Assembly: GCA_048569615.1 (NCBI GenBank)
Contig: JBLIRK010000006.1
Coordinates: forward strand, 1 to 64,000
Direction: 5' to 3'
Length of the DNA: 64,000 nucleotides
Source of the DNA: JAYEPK01 sp048569615
GTDB lineage: Archaea; Thermoplasmatota; Penumbrarchaeia; Penumbrarchaeales; Penumbrarchaeaceae
In this document: in pieces, positions 54,497 to 63,165 of the stretch
How positions within the stretch are numbered: position 1 is the stretch's first letter
How the letters are laid out: each line of letters begins with the position of its first letter
Notes under the pieces: generated by a model
Databases searched by the model: none
What the model saw: the letters and a program-made list of their open reading frames with translations, nothing else
Told to the model about the DNA's origin: nothing
Made by a program: the position numbers and the translations under genes

Positions 54497-55096
54497 ATGC
54501 CCACCACCGAGAAGATGACGAAACAGGTAATAGAGCTGCGGGAAAAGGGACTCAACAGGGAGGACATCGCAAAGGAGCTGCACCTTTCGGAGGAGACCGT
54601 AGGGTGGCTTCTGTCCAGGGGAAAGGGAGCGGAGAAACCTCCCGCGGACATATACATCGGTTGGAGGTCAATGGGTGTCTATTCCTCGAGGCTTACCCAT
54701 TTGGCAAGGATATTCTCCGATATCATAATCGAGGAATGCGCCAAGCATGAGATAGATGTGGACGCCATCATGGGCATCGCCATCAACGGCATCCCCCTCG
54801 CCACCACAATCGCCAATGAAATGGACCTGGAACTGGTACTTTTCAGACCGACCAGGGGAGCGGATCAGGCCGATGCTCTTGGTTCGATAAGCTCCAATTT
54901 CGCAGGGGTAAGGGACAAGAGGGTGGTCATAGTGGATGATGTGCTCTCCACCGGAGGGACCATGAAGAACGCCATAGAGTTCCTCAAGGCCAACCAAGGC
55001 ATTCCTGTGCTCTGCCTCTCGATCATCAACAAACAGCAGTTCAACGACATAGACGGCGTACCTGTCCGTGCCTTGATCAGGACCCATGTGGTCTGA
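54497..55096 (+). CDS. gfcR: GfcR-type HTH + phosphoribosyltransferase regulator
   Basis: 199 residues. An N-terminal helix-turn-helix (about 8-45: LREKGLNREDIAKELHLSEETV) is joined to a type I PRTase-like domain with VVIVDDVLSTGG (PRPP loop, about 140-152). This is the GfcR/PyrE-like architecture of archaeal regulators of central carbon genes. PRPP binding is probable; catalysis is not implied. It is followed by lysS at a 14-nt gap. Confidence 0.87.
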   Translation: MPTTEKMTKQVIELREKGLNREDIAKELHLSEETVGWLLSRGKGAEKPPADIYIGWRSMGVYSSRLTHLARIFSDIIIEECAKHEIDVDAIMGIAINGIPLATTIANEMDLELVLFRPTRGADQADALGSISSNFAGVRDKRVVIVDDVLSTGGTMKNAIEFLKANQGIPVLCLSIINKQQFNDIDGVPVRALIRTHVV

Positions 55097-55110
55097 TAGT
55101 GGTGTTGCGA

Positions 55111-56682
55111 ATGCACTGGGCGGACGTCGCGGCCTCCAGGCTGAAGGAGATACTTGGGGACCATAGGATAGCCACCGGGATAACGCCTTCTGGCCATATC
55201 CACGTAGGGAACATGAGGGAGATACTTACAGGGGACCTGATACACAGGGCCTGCAGGGATGCGGGCGTCCCCTCGGAGCTTTACTACCTCGCGGATGATT
55301 TCGATCCGCTGAGGAAGGTCTACCCGTTCCTGCCCGGCAGCTACGAGGAGCATGTGGGAAAACCGCTCTCGGAGATACCTTCCCCGGGAGGAGATGAAGG
55401 CACCTATGCGCAGTACTTCCTACGTCCCTTCCTGGAATCGGTGGAGGAACTGGGTATCCGTCCGATGGTGCTCCCCTCCTCGGAGTCATACAGGCAGGGG
55501 AAGTACGCCGAACCGGCGGCGATGATCATTGAGAAAAGGGAGCAGGTGAGGGAGATCCTTATGAAGGTATCCAGAAGGGACCTTCCGGCCGATTGGTTTC
55601 CTTACAATGCCAAGTGCAAAGCATGCGGCAGGATCAGCAGCACGAAGGCCGTTTCCTGGGAGCGTCCTTTCGTTCATTACAGGTGCTCCTGCGGACACAG
55701 CGGTAAGGCCGATACGAGGACGGACGACGGGAAGCTCCCCTGGAGGCTTGATTGGCCGGCCAGATGGTACTGGCTCGGCGTGACCTGCGAGCCCTTCGGG
55801 AAGGATCATGCCGCGTCCGGAGGGTCCTATGACACCTCCTCCGAGATAATAAGGTCCGTTCTGGGCAGGGAGCCCCCCTTTCCCGTCGTCTACGAATGGA
55901 TACAGCTCAAGGGAAAGGGTGCCATGTCCTCCTCGTCGGGTGTTGTGGTGAGCGGAGTGGACATGCTGAGGATGACCCCTCCCGAGGTCCTGAGATTCCT
56001 TATCGCAAGGAACCAGCCGGGGCGCCATATAGACATGGACCCCGGACTGGGCATCCTGAACCTCGTGGACGAGTTCGACAGGTACGAGGAGCACTACTAC
56101 GGCTCCCCGGCGGAGGGTGAGGACGAGGAGGACAGGAAAAGGACCTACGAGCTCTCCATGGTCAGAAAGCCCAGGGAGAGGTCGGAGATGGAAAGGATAG
56201 TCAACGTACCCTACAGACACCTGGTTACCCTCGTCCAGCTTACGAAGGACCTGGATTCCCTCATCGAGAAGATAAAATGGACGGAGAAGATCGATGAGTT
56301 CGACGACAGGTCCATGGACAGACTCGCACACAGGAAGGGCTGCGTTGAATTCTGGCTGGAGAACTATGCCCCCGAAGGTGTGAAGTTCTCCCTCTATGAC
56401 GAGGTTCCCGCGGAGGAGATATCCGCCCTTTCGGATGAGATGAAGACCGCCCTGGGGGGAATGAGGGAGGATTTCATCACCTGTCCCTGGGATGCCGAGT
56501 CCATACACAATGCCATCTACGAGGGCTCCCGGGCAAGGGGGATCGATCCCAAGACGACATTCAAGGCTTTCTACAGGATCCTGATGGGTCAGGACCGGGG
56601 TCCCAGACTCGGTTTCTTCCTCTCGACCATGGACAGGGGTAGCATACTTGAAAGGCTCGATTCCATCCTTGAGGGCCCATGA
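55111..56682 (+). CDS. lysS: Lysyl-tRNA synthetase, class I (LysRS-I)
   Basis: About 523 residues. GHIHVGN at 28-34 (HIGH) and AMSSSSG (KMSKS-like) near 285 define a class I enzyme; the zinc-binding block CKACGRISST...CSCGH is typical of LysRS-I. Archaea of several lineages use this form instead of class II LysRS. ATG 55111 is preferred (GTG 55099 in frame upstream). It attaches lysine to tRNA-Lys. Its stop overlaps the GNAT start. Confidence 0.95.
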   Translation: MHWADVAASRLKEILGDHRIATGITPSGHIHVGNMREILTGDLIHRACRDAGVPSELYYLADDFDPLRKVYPFLPGSYEEHVGKPLSEIPSPGGDEGTYAQYFLRPFLESVEELGIRPMVLPSSESYRQGKYAEPAAMIIEKREQVREILMKVSRRDLPADWFPYNAKCKACGRISSTKAVSWERPFVHYRCSCGHSGKADTRTDDGKLPWRLDWPARWYWLGVTCEPFGKDHAASGGSYDTSSEIIRSVLGREPPFPVVYEWIQLKGKGAMSSSSGVVVSGVDMLRMTPPEVLRFLIARNQPGRHIDMDPGLGILNLVDEFDRYEEHYYGSPAEGEDEEDRKRTYELSMVRKPRERSEMERIVNVPYRHLVTLVQLTKDLDSLIEKIKWTEKIDEFDDRSMDRLAHRKGCVEFWLENYAPEGVKFSLYDEVPAEEISALSDEMKTALGGMREDFITCPWDAESIHNAIYEGSRARGIDPKTTFKAFYRILMGQDRGPRLGFFLSTMDRGSILERLDSILEGP

Positions 56683-57260
56683 TGGACAAAAAACCATATT
56701 TGCCTTCAAGCATATGTTTTGTCATGCACACCATCTACGCCGAAGTAAAGACCAAGGACGGGACCAAACTGGATTTTCACATGCTCTCCGAGTGGAGGAT
56801 AGACGAGATCCTGAAGGAGATGGACGAGGAGGACAAGGTCAGGTTCGCCAGGGAGTTGAAGAGAAGGCATGCCAGGGGGGAGCATGTCTTCTACGCCGAG
56901 ATACCCAGGGAAGGAGCCGCCGGGGAGACGGTGGGAGTTGCATCCTGGCGTGTTCACGAATGGCCCAGGCAGGACGGTGCAGTGGAATCATCCGGACTGG
57001 TTGAGGTGTCCTTCATCCATGTCAAACCGGAGCAGAGGGGAAAGGGATTCGGGAGAGCTCTACTCGAGCAGTCGATCAGGATGGCCAGCAAGCATTTCAA
57101 AGCAAGCGGGAACCGTTTGAGAAAAATATACGCGTTGGTTCCATCCACAGAGGAGGACGGCATCTTCTCCTATAAAGCGTGGGGCTTCAACCTGGAAGCA
57201 ACGCTCCCGAAGCATTTCTCGGATGATGAGGACATGCTGATGATGACGAAGTTCTACTGA
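56679..57260 (+). CDS. GNAT-family N-acetyltransferase
   Basis: 193 residues from ATG 56679 (overlapping the lysS stop, ATGA); an in-frame ATG 56724 with upstream TATA-like ccatattt could be the start of a leaderless message. VEVSFIHVKPEQRGKGFGRALLEQ carries the acetyl-CoA binding R-G-x-G-x-G/A loop. Substrate unknown. Downstream it is followed by tRNA-Gln. Confidence 0.85.
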   Translation: MMDKKPYLPSSICFVMHTIYAEVKTKDGTKLDFHMLSEWRIDEILKEMDEEDKVRFARELKRRHARGEHVFYAEIPREGAAGETVGVASWRVHEWPRQDGAVESSGLVEVSFIHVKPEQRGKGFGRALLEQSIRMASKHFKASGNRLRKIYALVPSTEEDGIFSYKAWGFNLEATLPKHFSDDEDMLMMTKFY

Positions 57261-57316
57261 AAGGATCCCGTTAAGAAACAGTTATCAACAAGTTACCAAT
57301 TCGGAGATGAAAATAC

Positions 57317-57389
57317 AGCCCCGTAGTGTAGTGGTCTATCATCCTGGCCTTTGGAGCCGGAGACGACGGTTCAAATCCGCCCGGGGCTA
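57317..57389 (+). tRNA. tRNA-Gln (UUG)
   Basis: A 73-nt tRNA. The acceptor is AGCCCCG/CGGGGCT with discriminator A; the anticodon arm is CTGGC-CTTTGGA-GCCGG with TTG anticodon; the T-arm loop is GTTCAAATC. Bases 57390-57392 read CCA, so CCA appears encoded here but not in the other two tRNAs, perhaps by chance since they belong to an inverted repeat. Its 3' end is repeated at 57531 and in part at 57777. Confidence 0.96.
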
Positions 57390-57390
57390 C
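57372..57390 (+). repeat. 19-bp direct repeat, tRNA-Gln copy
   Basis: caaatccgcccggggctac at the tRNA 3' end recurs exactly at 57531-57549, 159 bp away. Confidence 0.9.
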
Positions 57391-57530
57391 CATATCCTAT
57401 TCATTACTTCAATTTCTCAGCTGAATAGGATATCCCCGGCTTGAGGATTTGAACGTAGTTGTTGGAAATTTCGTGCATCCCTATCGCGAAATTTCCAACC
57501 GAGCATAACTCCGAAGGAGTTGATGCGGAG
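57390..57530 (+). mobile_element. Structured cassette behind tRNA-Gln (unit 1)
   Basis: ATATCCTATTCA (57392-57403)/TGAATAGGATAT (57422-57433) is a perfect 12-bp inverted repeat that joins the tRNA tail to an inverted copy of it; GGATTTGAAC (57445-57454) is an inverted T-arm. Hairpin 1 is GTTGGAAATTTCG (57461-57473)/CGAAATTTCCAAC (57487-57499), 13-bp perfect, 13-nt loop. Hairpin 2 is GCAT-AACTCC-GAA-GGAGTT-g-ATGC (57503-57526). The layout equals the tRNA-Ser cassette with compensatory base changes. No coding capacity. Confidence 0.72.
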
Positions 57531-57549
57531 CAAATCCGCCCGGGGCTAC
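57531..57549 (+). repeat. 19-bp direct repeat, distal copy of the tRNA-Gln 3' end
   Basis: Identical to 57372-57390; followed by a T-run (57554-57558). Its CCGGGGCTAC pairs with GTAGCCCCGG at about 57570-57579, another inverted acceptor copy. Confidence 0.9.
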
Positions 57550-57796
57550 TAATCTTTTTACAACTCATTGTAGCCCCGGATTAGCATTTCTAAATAATCA
57601 TTCGGATTTCATTACGCAATATCAAAGATATCGCTAACCTTCAGCAAATGACCTCATCATTTGCTCAAGGACGAGGCCAAATCGCCAATCAATTGGACTG
57701 TCATTTGATTTGGCCGGAGTTGGGCCCTATATCTCTTAAGCTTGTACTGGGCCCAAATATAAGCTGGTTCTATCAAGGGCTACCATATCCTATTCA
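57550..57796 (+). mobile_element. Second structured unit behind tRNA-Gln (unit 2)
   Basis: Three perfect hairpins follow one another: AGCAAATGA/TCATTTGCT (57643-57665), GGCCAAATC/GATTTGGCC (57675-57715) and TTGGGCCC/GGGCCCAA (57720-57756). The 20-bp gggctaccatatcctattca (57777-57796) then repeats 57384-57403, and more of the tRNA-Gln trailer continues to about 57833. The middle hairpin is related to 1034-1072 beside tRNA-Gly. It reads as a tandem array of elements in a 509-nt stretch (57393-57901) without a gene. Confidence 0.62.
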
Positions 57797-57901
57797 CGAA
57801 TTTAATTTCTCAGCTGAACAGGAGAGCCCCGGCCTGATAAAAGATAGTGATTTTGATATAGATAGCACCCATACACCATCATCAACAAGCGGAGGAATAA
57901 G

Positions 57902-59020
57902 ATGACGAGATACCGGATCGCGGAGCTCCCCGGGGACGGGGTGGGCGTCGAGGTAATGGAAGCGGCCAAGCTCGTTCTTGATTCCGTCGGTTTCAAGGCG
58001 GAATACGTTCACGGGGACATAGGCTGGGAATACTGGAAGAGCGAAGGGAACGCGCTCCCCGAACGGACCATCGAGCTCCTGAAAAGGACGGACTGCGCCC
58101 TCTTCGGGGCCATAACATCGAAGCCCAAGGACGAGGCGGCGAAGGAGATCGACCCGGCTCTCAAAGACAAGGGTTTCGTGTACTTCTCGCCAATAGTCGG
58201 CATGAGGCAGCTCTTCGATCTCCATACGAACATGAGGCCATGCAGGGCCTTCAAGGGCAATCCCCTCAACATCAAGGAAGGGGTGGACATAGTGGTCTTC
58301 AGGGAGAACACCGAGGGACTCTATTCCGGGATAGAATGGTGGCCGGTCCCCGACGAGGTCAGGGAAGTGTTCCTCAAGCATCACAAGAAATGGGAGAAGT
58401 TCAATGCTCTCCCGCCCAGGGATGTTGCGGTGACCCTCAGGGTGATATCGAGAAGGGGAGCCGAGAAGATCCTGAGGTCCGGCTTCGAGTTCGCAAAGAA
58501 ACACGGAAGGAAAAGGCTCACCCTCGCCGAGAAGCCGAACGTGCTGAGGGAAACATCCGGTCTGATGACCGCCGTCGCCCGTGAGATGGCAAAGGAGTAT
58601 CCCATGGTCAACATGGACGAGGCGAACATCGATGCGATGGCCATGTGGATGGTAAAGAATCCCGAGGACTACGAGGTGCTGGTAGCTTCCAACCTCTTCG
58701 GCGACGTGCTCTCCGACCTCGGGGCGCAGCTCGTTGGCGGCCTCGGATTCGCATCGGCGGCCAACATCGGGGACGACTATGCCGTCTTCGAACCCACCCA
58801 CGGCTCTGCACCGAAATATGCGGGCAAGGGCATAGTCAATCCGACGGCCATGATACTCGCCTCCAAGCTGATGCTCGACCATCTCGGTGAGCAGGAGATG
58901 GCGGCAAGGGTCCTTTCGGCGGTCGAGAAGGTCATCGAAAAGGGCGAGTTCAGGACAAAGGACATGGGAGGGGAGACCTCCACAATTGACATGGCCAAGG
59001 CGGTCGTCCGAGAGCTCTGA
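57902..59020 (+). CDS. Isocitrate/isopropylmalate dehydrogenase family enzyme
   Basis: 372 residues. ELPGDGVGVEV (start), RQLFDLHTNMRPCR (substrate arginines, about 105-118), ENTEGLYSGIEW (about 138-149), EANIDAMAMWMV and SNLFGDVLSDLGAQ are family hallmarks of the decarboxylating dehydrogenases. The ENTEG-x-YSGIE segment favours an isocitrate-dehydrogenase-like (NAD-type) member, but isopropylmalate or homoisocitrate activity is not excluded. gcggaggaataag precedes ATG 57902. Converts a 2-hydroxy dicarboxylate to the 2-oxo acid plus CO2, using NAD(P). Confidence 0.85.
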   Translation: MTRYRIAELPGDGVGVEVMEAAKLVLDSVGFKAEYVHGDIGWEYWKSEGNALPERTIELLKRTDCALFGAITSKPKDEAAKEIDPALKDKGFVYFSPIVGMRQLFDLHTNMRPCRAFKGNPLNIKEGVDIVVFRENTEGLYSGIEWWPVPDEVREVFLKHHKKWEKFNALPPRDVAVTLRVISRRGAEKILRSGFEFAKKHGRKRLTLAEKPNVLRETSGLMTAVAREMAKEYPMVNMDEANIDAMAMWMVKNPEDYEVLVASNLFGDVLSDLGAQLVGGLGFASAANIGDDYAVFEPTHGSAPKYAGKGIVNPTAMILASKLMLDHLGEQEMAARVLSAVEKVIEKGEFRTKDMGGETSTIDMAKAVVREL

Positions 59021-59024
59021 TCCC

Positions 59025-59723
59025 ATGAAGGACCCGGAAGAACTGAAGAACGAGCTCTCCAGGGTCTATGACGACATCGCTCCACATTTCGCCGACAGCA
59101 GAAGGGAGCTGTGGCCCCCCATGAAGCTGTTCATCGAGGAGCATGCACCGCGCACAATGGGGGATCTAGGCTGCGGCACGGGAAGAGGCCTGGTCTTCGC
59201 AGCAGAAAAAGGATGCAGATGCATCGGAGTGGACAGTTCAAGGGGCCAGCTCGAGCTGGCGCGGAAGGCGGTAAGAAGTGCAGGCCTCGACATGAAGGTC
59301 GAGCTTCTGGAGGGTGATCTTGCAGCCCTTCCCGTCGGAGATGCCTCCCTGGATTTCTCGATCATGACAGCCTCGCTCCATCACCTCCCCACGATGGAGG
59401 AGCGGATCAAGGCACTGGAGGAAGCGTTCAGATGCACCAGGAAGGGAGGTGAGCTCCAGATATCGGTGTGGACATGGGACCAGGAGCGTTTCAGGGAGAG
59501 GCATCTGTCGAGGATCGAGGGGAGGCGAGAAAAAGATGATCTCGACGGACCGCTCCCGGGGGATGTGTACGTCCCATGGAAAGCAGGTGTCGAGAGGCTC
59601 AGGTTCTATCATCTTTACGGCCCCGGGGAGCTGGAATCCGAGATAGAACAAACGGAATGGTCCATTCTGAGAAGCTACTTCGACGGAAGGAACCACTGGG
59701 CGGAATGCATCAAAGACCCCTGA
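59025..59723 (+). CDS. SAM-dependent methyltransferase, Trm9/ALKBH8-like
   Basis: About 232 residues. RVYDDIAPHFADSRRELWPPM and motif I MGDLGCGTGRGLVFAA (SAM-binding), HHLPTMEERIKALEEAFR and VWTWDQERFRERHLSR match the Trm9/ALKBH8 methyltransferase group, which modifies wobble uridines in tRNA in eukaryotes. A tRNA role here is inferred from resemblance only. ATG 59025 follows the dehydrogenase stop by four bases; the 3' end overlaps the convergent surface gene by 14 nt. Confidence 0.75.
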   Translation: MKDPEELKNELSRVYDDIAPHFADSRRELWPPMKLFIEEHAPRTMGDLGCGTGRGLVFAAEKGCRCIGVDSSRGQLELARKAVRSAGLDMKVELLEGDLAALPVGDASLDFSIMTASLHHLPTMEERIKALEEAFRCTRKGGELQISVWTWDQERFRERHLSRIEGRREKDDLDGPLPGDVYVPWKAGVERLRFYHLYGPGELESEIEQTEWSILRSYFDGRNHWAECIKDP

Positions 59724-61923
59724 CGTTCCCGCCCCAGTCCATGACCTCCTCTTCCTCGCCGTACCCGTCGAGTCCCAGTCTTTCGGCTGCTGAAGGCTTT
59801 CTCCTCATGTAAAGATAGACAAGCAAAGCGGCCAGCGCCAGTACTACGATCCCGGCGATGATCCATATATACGTGTTATCGTCCCCTCCCCCCCCGTCAA
59901 CCCCCGGCCCGGAGGTATCATCGTCGTCGTCATCATCGCCAACCGCACGGACGGAAAAGGGCACCGGACCGGTCCTCAGCTCTCTGCCGTTTATGTAGAT
60001 GTAGAAGGAATAGGAATGGGAGCCCTCACCGAGTTCAACGGACCTTGTGAGGTTCAGTCCCGTCATCACGCTCCCACCGCCGTCGAAGAGGGAATACTCC
60101 GTATCATCCAGGATCAGCTTTGATTCGGAGGGAGTCTCACCCAGGCCGTACTCGAAGACAACGAAGAACGTGACGGTCTCATCTTCGGAAGGCACGGCTG
60201 GCAGATGCCCGGAATCCTTTATCCTTGGATCGAAGATCCTGGGCCCCTGCAGCTCGCCCGCGGAGGGGTACCTGTAGATATCATCACCCATCTCCGCCTC
60301 GAAGTGGTAGCTGTGGGAGCCCTCCTCCAGGAATACGGACACCAGGTAATCCAGTCCCGAGGATGCGTCGTCATCCTCTGTGACCATCTCGTGGTAATCA
60401 ATGCCGTCGACAACAAGGTAGCAGGATGAGGGGGTCCTGTCCATCGCGTCCTTCCAGGTCACCTCGAAGGTGCAGAGTGTGTCCGTCCCCCCTTCCTCCG
60501 GGTCCAGCGACGGCGAGGCAAGCGTCGGCTCCTCGCTGGAGGTTACCTCAGGACCGGAGAAGGTCCCGGAGACCGGGAGCCTCACACTGTCGGCCTGGTA
60601 GAAGTGCGTATGGGAGCCGATGTCCAGCCTGCCGGACCATTCGTATACCGCTCCCGAGCCGGTATTCCCGGACCTCCTGGTCATCGTGTTTATGGTGCCG
60701 TCCACGACGACCTGGACGGAGGAAGGCACATCCCCCTCCACGTCCGTAACGGTTATCGAGAAGGTGAACATCGTGTCGGGTTCACCCTGGGAGGGAACCA
60801 CCGAACGGCCTGTGAGCTTGGGAGGATCGTCCACCGGTGCCACAACGACCTTGACGGGGGCCCTGACCTCCGGATGTCCGCTGTCCTTGGCGGTAAGGTT
60901 GAACCTGTACGTTCCGAATCCGTTCTCCGGGGGCGTGATCTCGACGGTGCCGCCGGAGAGCTCCACCGTGAGCTCGCCCTCGTCGACCGCCCCGAATGTC
61001 AGTGGGTCGCCGTCTGGATCCGTGAAGATCTCATCCATGTCGAGGGAGGTGTCCGTGGTGTCCTCGTCCATTGACACATCGGGGACCTGTCCGGCAACCG
61101 GAGGGCTATTGCTCTCGACCGAAACGAGCTCCCATTCCTTCACAAGGACCTTCTCGTCGTTGTGGGTCGCGTAGTGGTCCCATCTTACCCACCAGCCTAC
61201 CTCGTCGGAGTACCAGTAGGTGCTGTTGCGGTAGGTCACCTCGTCGCTGAGCTCCCATTCCTTGACCATATACGATGGGTAGGTCCCGGCCTCCACATTC
61301 ACGCTCTCCTCCTGGACACAGGCCCATCTGTAGTTCTTGTCGGAAATGTCGGAGCCGGAATAGAGAGGCCCGTCATCCGTGGTGACCTCCCAGCTGCTGA
61401 ATACCTCAACTTCCACTTCCCAGGTCTTGTGCTGCTCGTAGGAGAGCGGGAACTTGATCCATCTATAATAGGGGGGCTGGTAGTGGACCTCGGATTCGTT
61501 GTATGTGGAGATCTGATAATCCGTTATGTAGAGCTCCACGTCCTTCCATATGTAAACGCAGGAGAGGTCGTCCTGCCGGTATCTGCCGATCCATGTCCCC
61601 GATTCCGTTCCGGACCCCTCCGAAGTGGAGAAGGTTCCCTCGATGGTGCCCTGGAGAACGAACACGTCCTCCTCGTTCCATCTGCCTGTCGCGACGGAGG
61701 CTGTCTGGATCCCGCTCTTCTCCGCCGATCCGTCGGGGCTTGTTTCAGTATATCTCCATGTTAGGTACGAACCCTCTTCGAGCGATGGCTGCATTATGTC
61801 CCTGGTGGGCTCTTCGGCGTCTGCCGGGAGGGTCCATAGAAGAACGAATGCGGCTAGAACCAGGAGCGCATACGGAAGCCTCGTCCTCTTATCCCACATG
61901 GACCTTCGATGATATTGGTCCAT
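59710..61923 (-). CDS. Surface protein with cadherin-like and Ig-like domains, C-terminal anchor
   Basis: About 737 residues. I take ATG 61923 (61899 also possible; 61989 overlaps the divergent promoter). A signal peptide (MWDKRTRLPYALLVLAAFVL region) is followed by an aromatic-rich domain, one or two cadherin-like domains (VSMDEDTTDTSLDMDEIF...) and three Ig-like repeats with the pattern F-x-V-x-x-x-D (DTMFTFSITVTDVEGD, DTLCTFEVTWKDAMD). An Asp-rich linker, a transmembrane helix and a charged tail end it. Same design as the other surface proteins. Confidence 0.8.
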   Translation of the reverse strand: MDQYHRRSMWDKRTRLPYALLVLAAFVLLWTLPADAEEPTRDIMQPSLEEGSYLTWRYTETSPDGSAEKSGIQTASVATGRWNEEDVFVLQGTIEGTFSTSEGSGTESGTWIGRYRQDDLSCVYIWKDVELYITDYQISTYNESEVHYQPPYYRWIKFPLSYEQHKTWEVEVEVFSSWEVTTDDGPLYSGSDISDKNYRWACVQEESVNVEAGTYPSYMVKEWELSDEVTYRNSTYWYSDEVGWWVRWDHYATHNDEKVLVKEWELVSVESNSPPVAGQVPDVSMDEDTTDTSLDMDEIFTDPDGDPLTFGAVDEGELTVELSGGTVEITPPENGFGTYRFNLTAKDSGHPEVRAPVKVVVAPVDDPPKLTGRSVVPSQGEPDTMFTFSITVTDVEGDVPSSVQVVVDGTINTMTRRSGNTGSGAVYEWSGRLDIGSHTHFYQADSVRLPVSGTFSGPEVTSSEEPTLASPSLDPEEGGTDTLCTFEVTWKDAMDRTPSSCYLVVDGIDYHEMVTEDDDASSGLDYLVSVFLEEGSHSYHFEAEMGDDIYRYPSAGELQGPRIFDPRIKDSGHLPAVPSEDETVTFFVVFEYGLGETPSESKLILDDTEYSLFDGGGSVMTGLNLTRSVELGEGSHSYSFYIYINGRELRTGPVPFSVRAVGDDDDDDDTSGPGVDGGGGDDNTYIWIIAGIVVLALAALLVYLYMRRKPSAAERLGLDGYGEEEEVMDWGGNVRGL

Positions 61924-61999
61924 TTTAACCGTTGCGGAAGAATGCACTAACACATCACCCTTCGATGGATTTAAGGCGGTAGGCCACAATCACGGTCAG

Positions 62000-63139
62000 A
62001 TGAAGGTCATAGGTCTCGTGGTGAATCCCATAGCGGGAATGGGAGGAAGGGTGGGTCTCAAGGGAACCGACGGCGTTCTGGAAGAGGCGCTAGAGCGGGG
62101 GGCGGAGCCAAGGGCACCGGAAAGGACGGGGGAGGCTCTGGAGCGCCTGCACGAGGCATTCAGGAGGCACAGGCTAAAGGAGGAGATACTCTGGCTCACA
62201 GCCTCCGGAGATATGGGAGAGCGGGAGCTCAATGGCATTGTCGAGGGAAAATGGAGGGTGGAAACGGTCCATCGGACCGGAGAGAGAACCTCCGCGGATG
62301 ATACGAGGAGATGTGTTGAGAAGGCGCTGCGGAAAGGGGCGGAGATCATCGTGTTCTGCGGAGGGGACGGCACGGCAAGGGACGTATTCTCCGCCGCCGG
62401 CAGCTCCCCCATCTTCGGCATTCCCTCCGGTGTTAAGATGCATTCAGGCGTCTTTGCCGTGGACCCGTACACGGCCGGAGAGCTTTTGGAATTCTACATC
62501 AGAGGAGAGATGACCTTCGGAGAGGGGGAGATAATGGACCTCGACGAGGAGCGCTACAGGGAGGGAGACTGGAACATGAAGCTCTACGGGATGGGAACAA
62601 CGCTTTACGAACCTTCATTCGTCCAGACAGGGAAGTTCCTGGTCCAGGAGCAGGAGATGGAGGACATCATCGGGGAGCTGGCCGACGATATAAAGGAGAG
62701 GATGGAGGAGGAGCCTGAAAAGATCTTCATACTTGGTCCTGGTGGAACCCTCCACGGCATCGGCGGGCGCCTCGGAATGGAGAAGACACTTCTGGGAGTG
62801 GATGCCGCAAAGGGAGGGAAGGTGATCTGCAGCGACTGCAACGAGGAAAGGCTCCGGGAATTAATAGCCGGGGAAGGTTCGGAAAGCGAGATCATCGTTT
62901 CGCCTATCGGCGGACAGGGTTTCTTCCTGGGCAGGGGAAACCTTCAGCTCAGTCCGGACATAGTCGAAAGGGTGGGGATCGACAATATAACAGTCATCTC
63001 CGCTCCCCAAAAGCTCCAGAGGACGGAGTTCCTGAGGGTCGACACCGGGGACCATTCACTGGATATGGAGTTCAGGAAAAAGGGAAGCATCAAGGTATTG
63101 ATCGGCTACAGGACCTACAGGTTCATTAAGATAAAATGA
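62000..63139 (+). CDS. ATP-NAD kinase-like protein (COG3199-type)
   Basis: 379 residues. GLVVNPIAGMGGRVGLKG at the start and FCGGDGTARDV (about 116-126) are the nucleotide-binding signatures of the NAD kinase/diacylglycerol-kinase-like fold. The long C-terminal region with GPGGTLHGIGGRLGM and SPIGGQGFFLGRGN matches the archaeal COG3199 group. It may phosphorylate NAD or a related substrate; the substrate is not proven. It is divergent from the surface gene on the left. Confidence 0.85.
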   Translation: MKVIGLVVNPIAGMGGRVGLKGTDGVLEEALERGAEPRAPERTGEALERLHEAFRRHRLKEEILWLTASGDMGERELNGIVEGKWRVETVHRTGERTSADDTRRCVEKALRKGAEIIVFCGGDGTARDVFSAAGSSPIFGIPSGVKMHSGVFAVDPYTAGELLEFYIRGEMTFGEGEIMDLDEERYREGDWNMKLYGMGTTLYEPSFVQTGKFLVQEQEMEDIIGELADDIKERMEEEPEKIFILGPGGTLHGIGGRLGMEKTLLGVDAAKGGKVICSDCNEERLRELIAGEGSESEIIVSPIGGQGFFLGRGNLQLSPDIVERVGIDNITVISAPQKLQRTEFLRVDTGDHSLDMEFRKKGSIKVLIGYRTYRFIKIK

Positions 63140-63157
63140 GGGGCCCGAGGGCCCCTC
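63138..63157. terminator. Convergent hairpin, bidirectional terminator-like
   Basis: GAGGGGCCC (63138-63146) and GGGCCCCTC (63149-63157) form a GC-rich near-perfect palindrome between two convergent genes. No long T-run follows on either side. Confidence 0.5.
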
Positions 63158-63165
63158 GATCCTTC

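Noticed and set aside
55486..56709. 407-residue open frame opposite lysS
   Set aside because: It is a shadow of class I LysRS with no recognisable domain.
57560..57756. CRISPR-like array behind tRNA-Gln
   Set aside because: The hairpins differ in sequence and spacing and no repeat-spacer periodicity is seen.
57794..59026. 410-residue open frame opposite the isocitrate/isopropylmalate dehydrogenase
   Set aside because: The plus strand encodes a complete conserved enzyme; the opposite frame shows no motifs.
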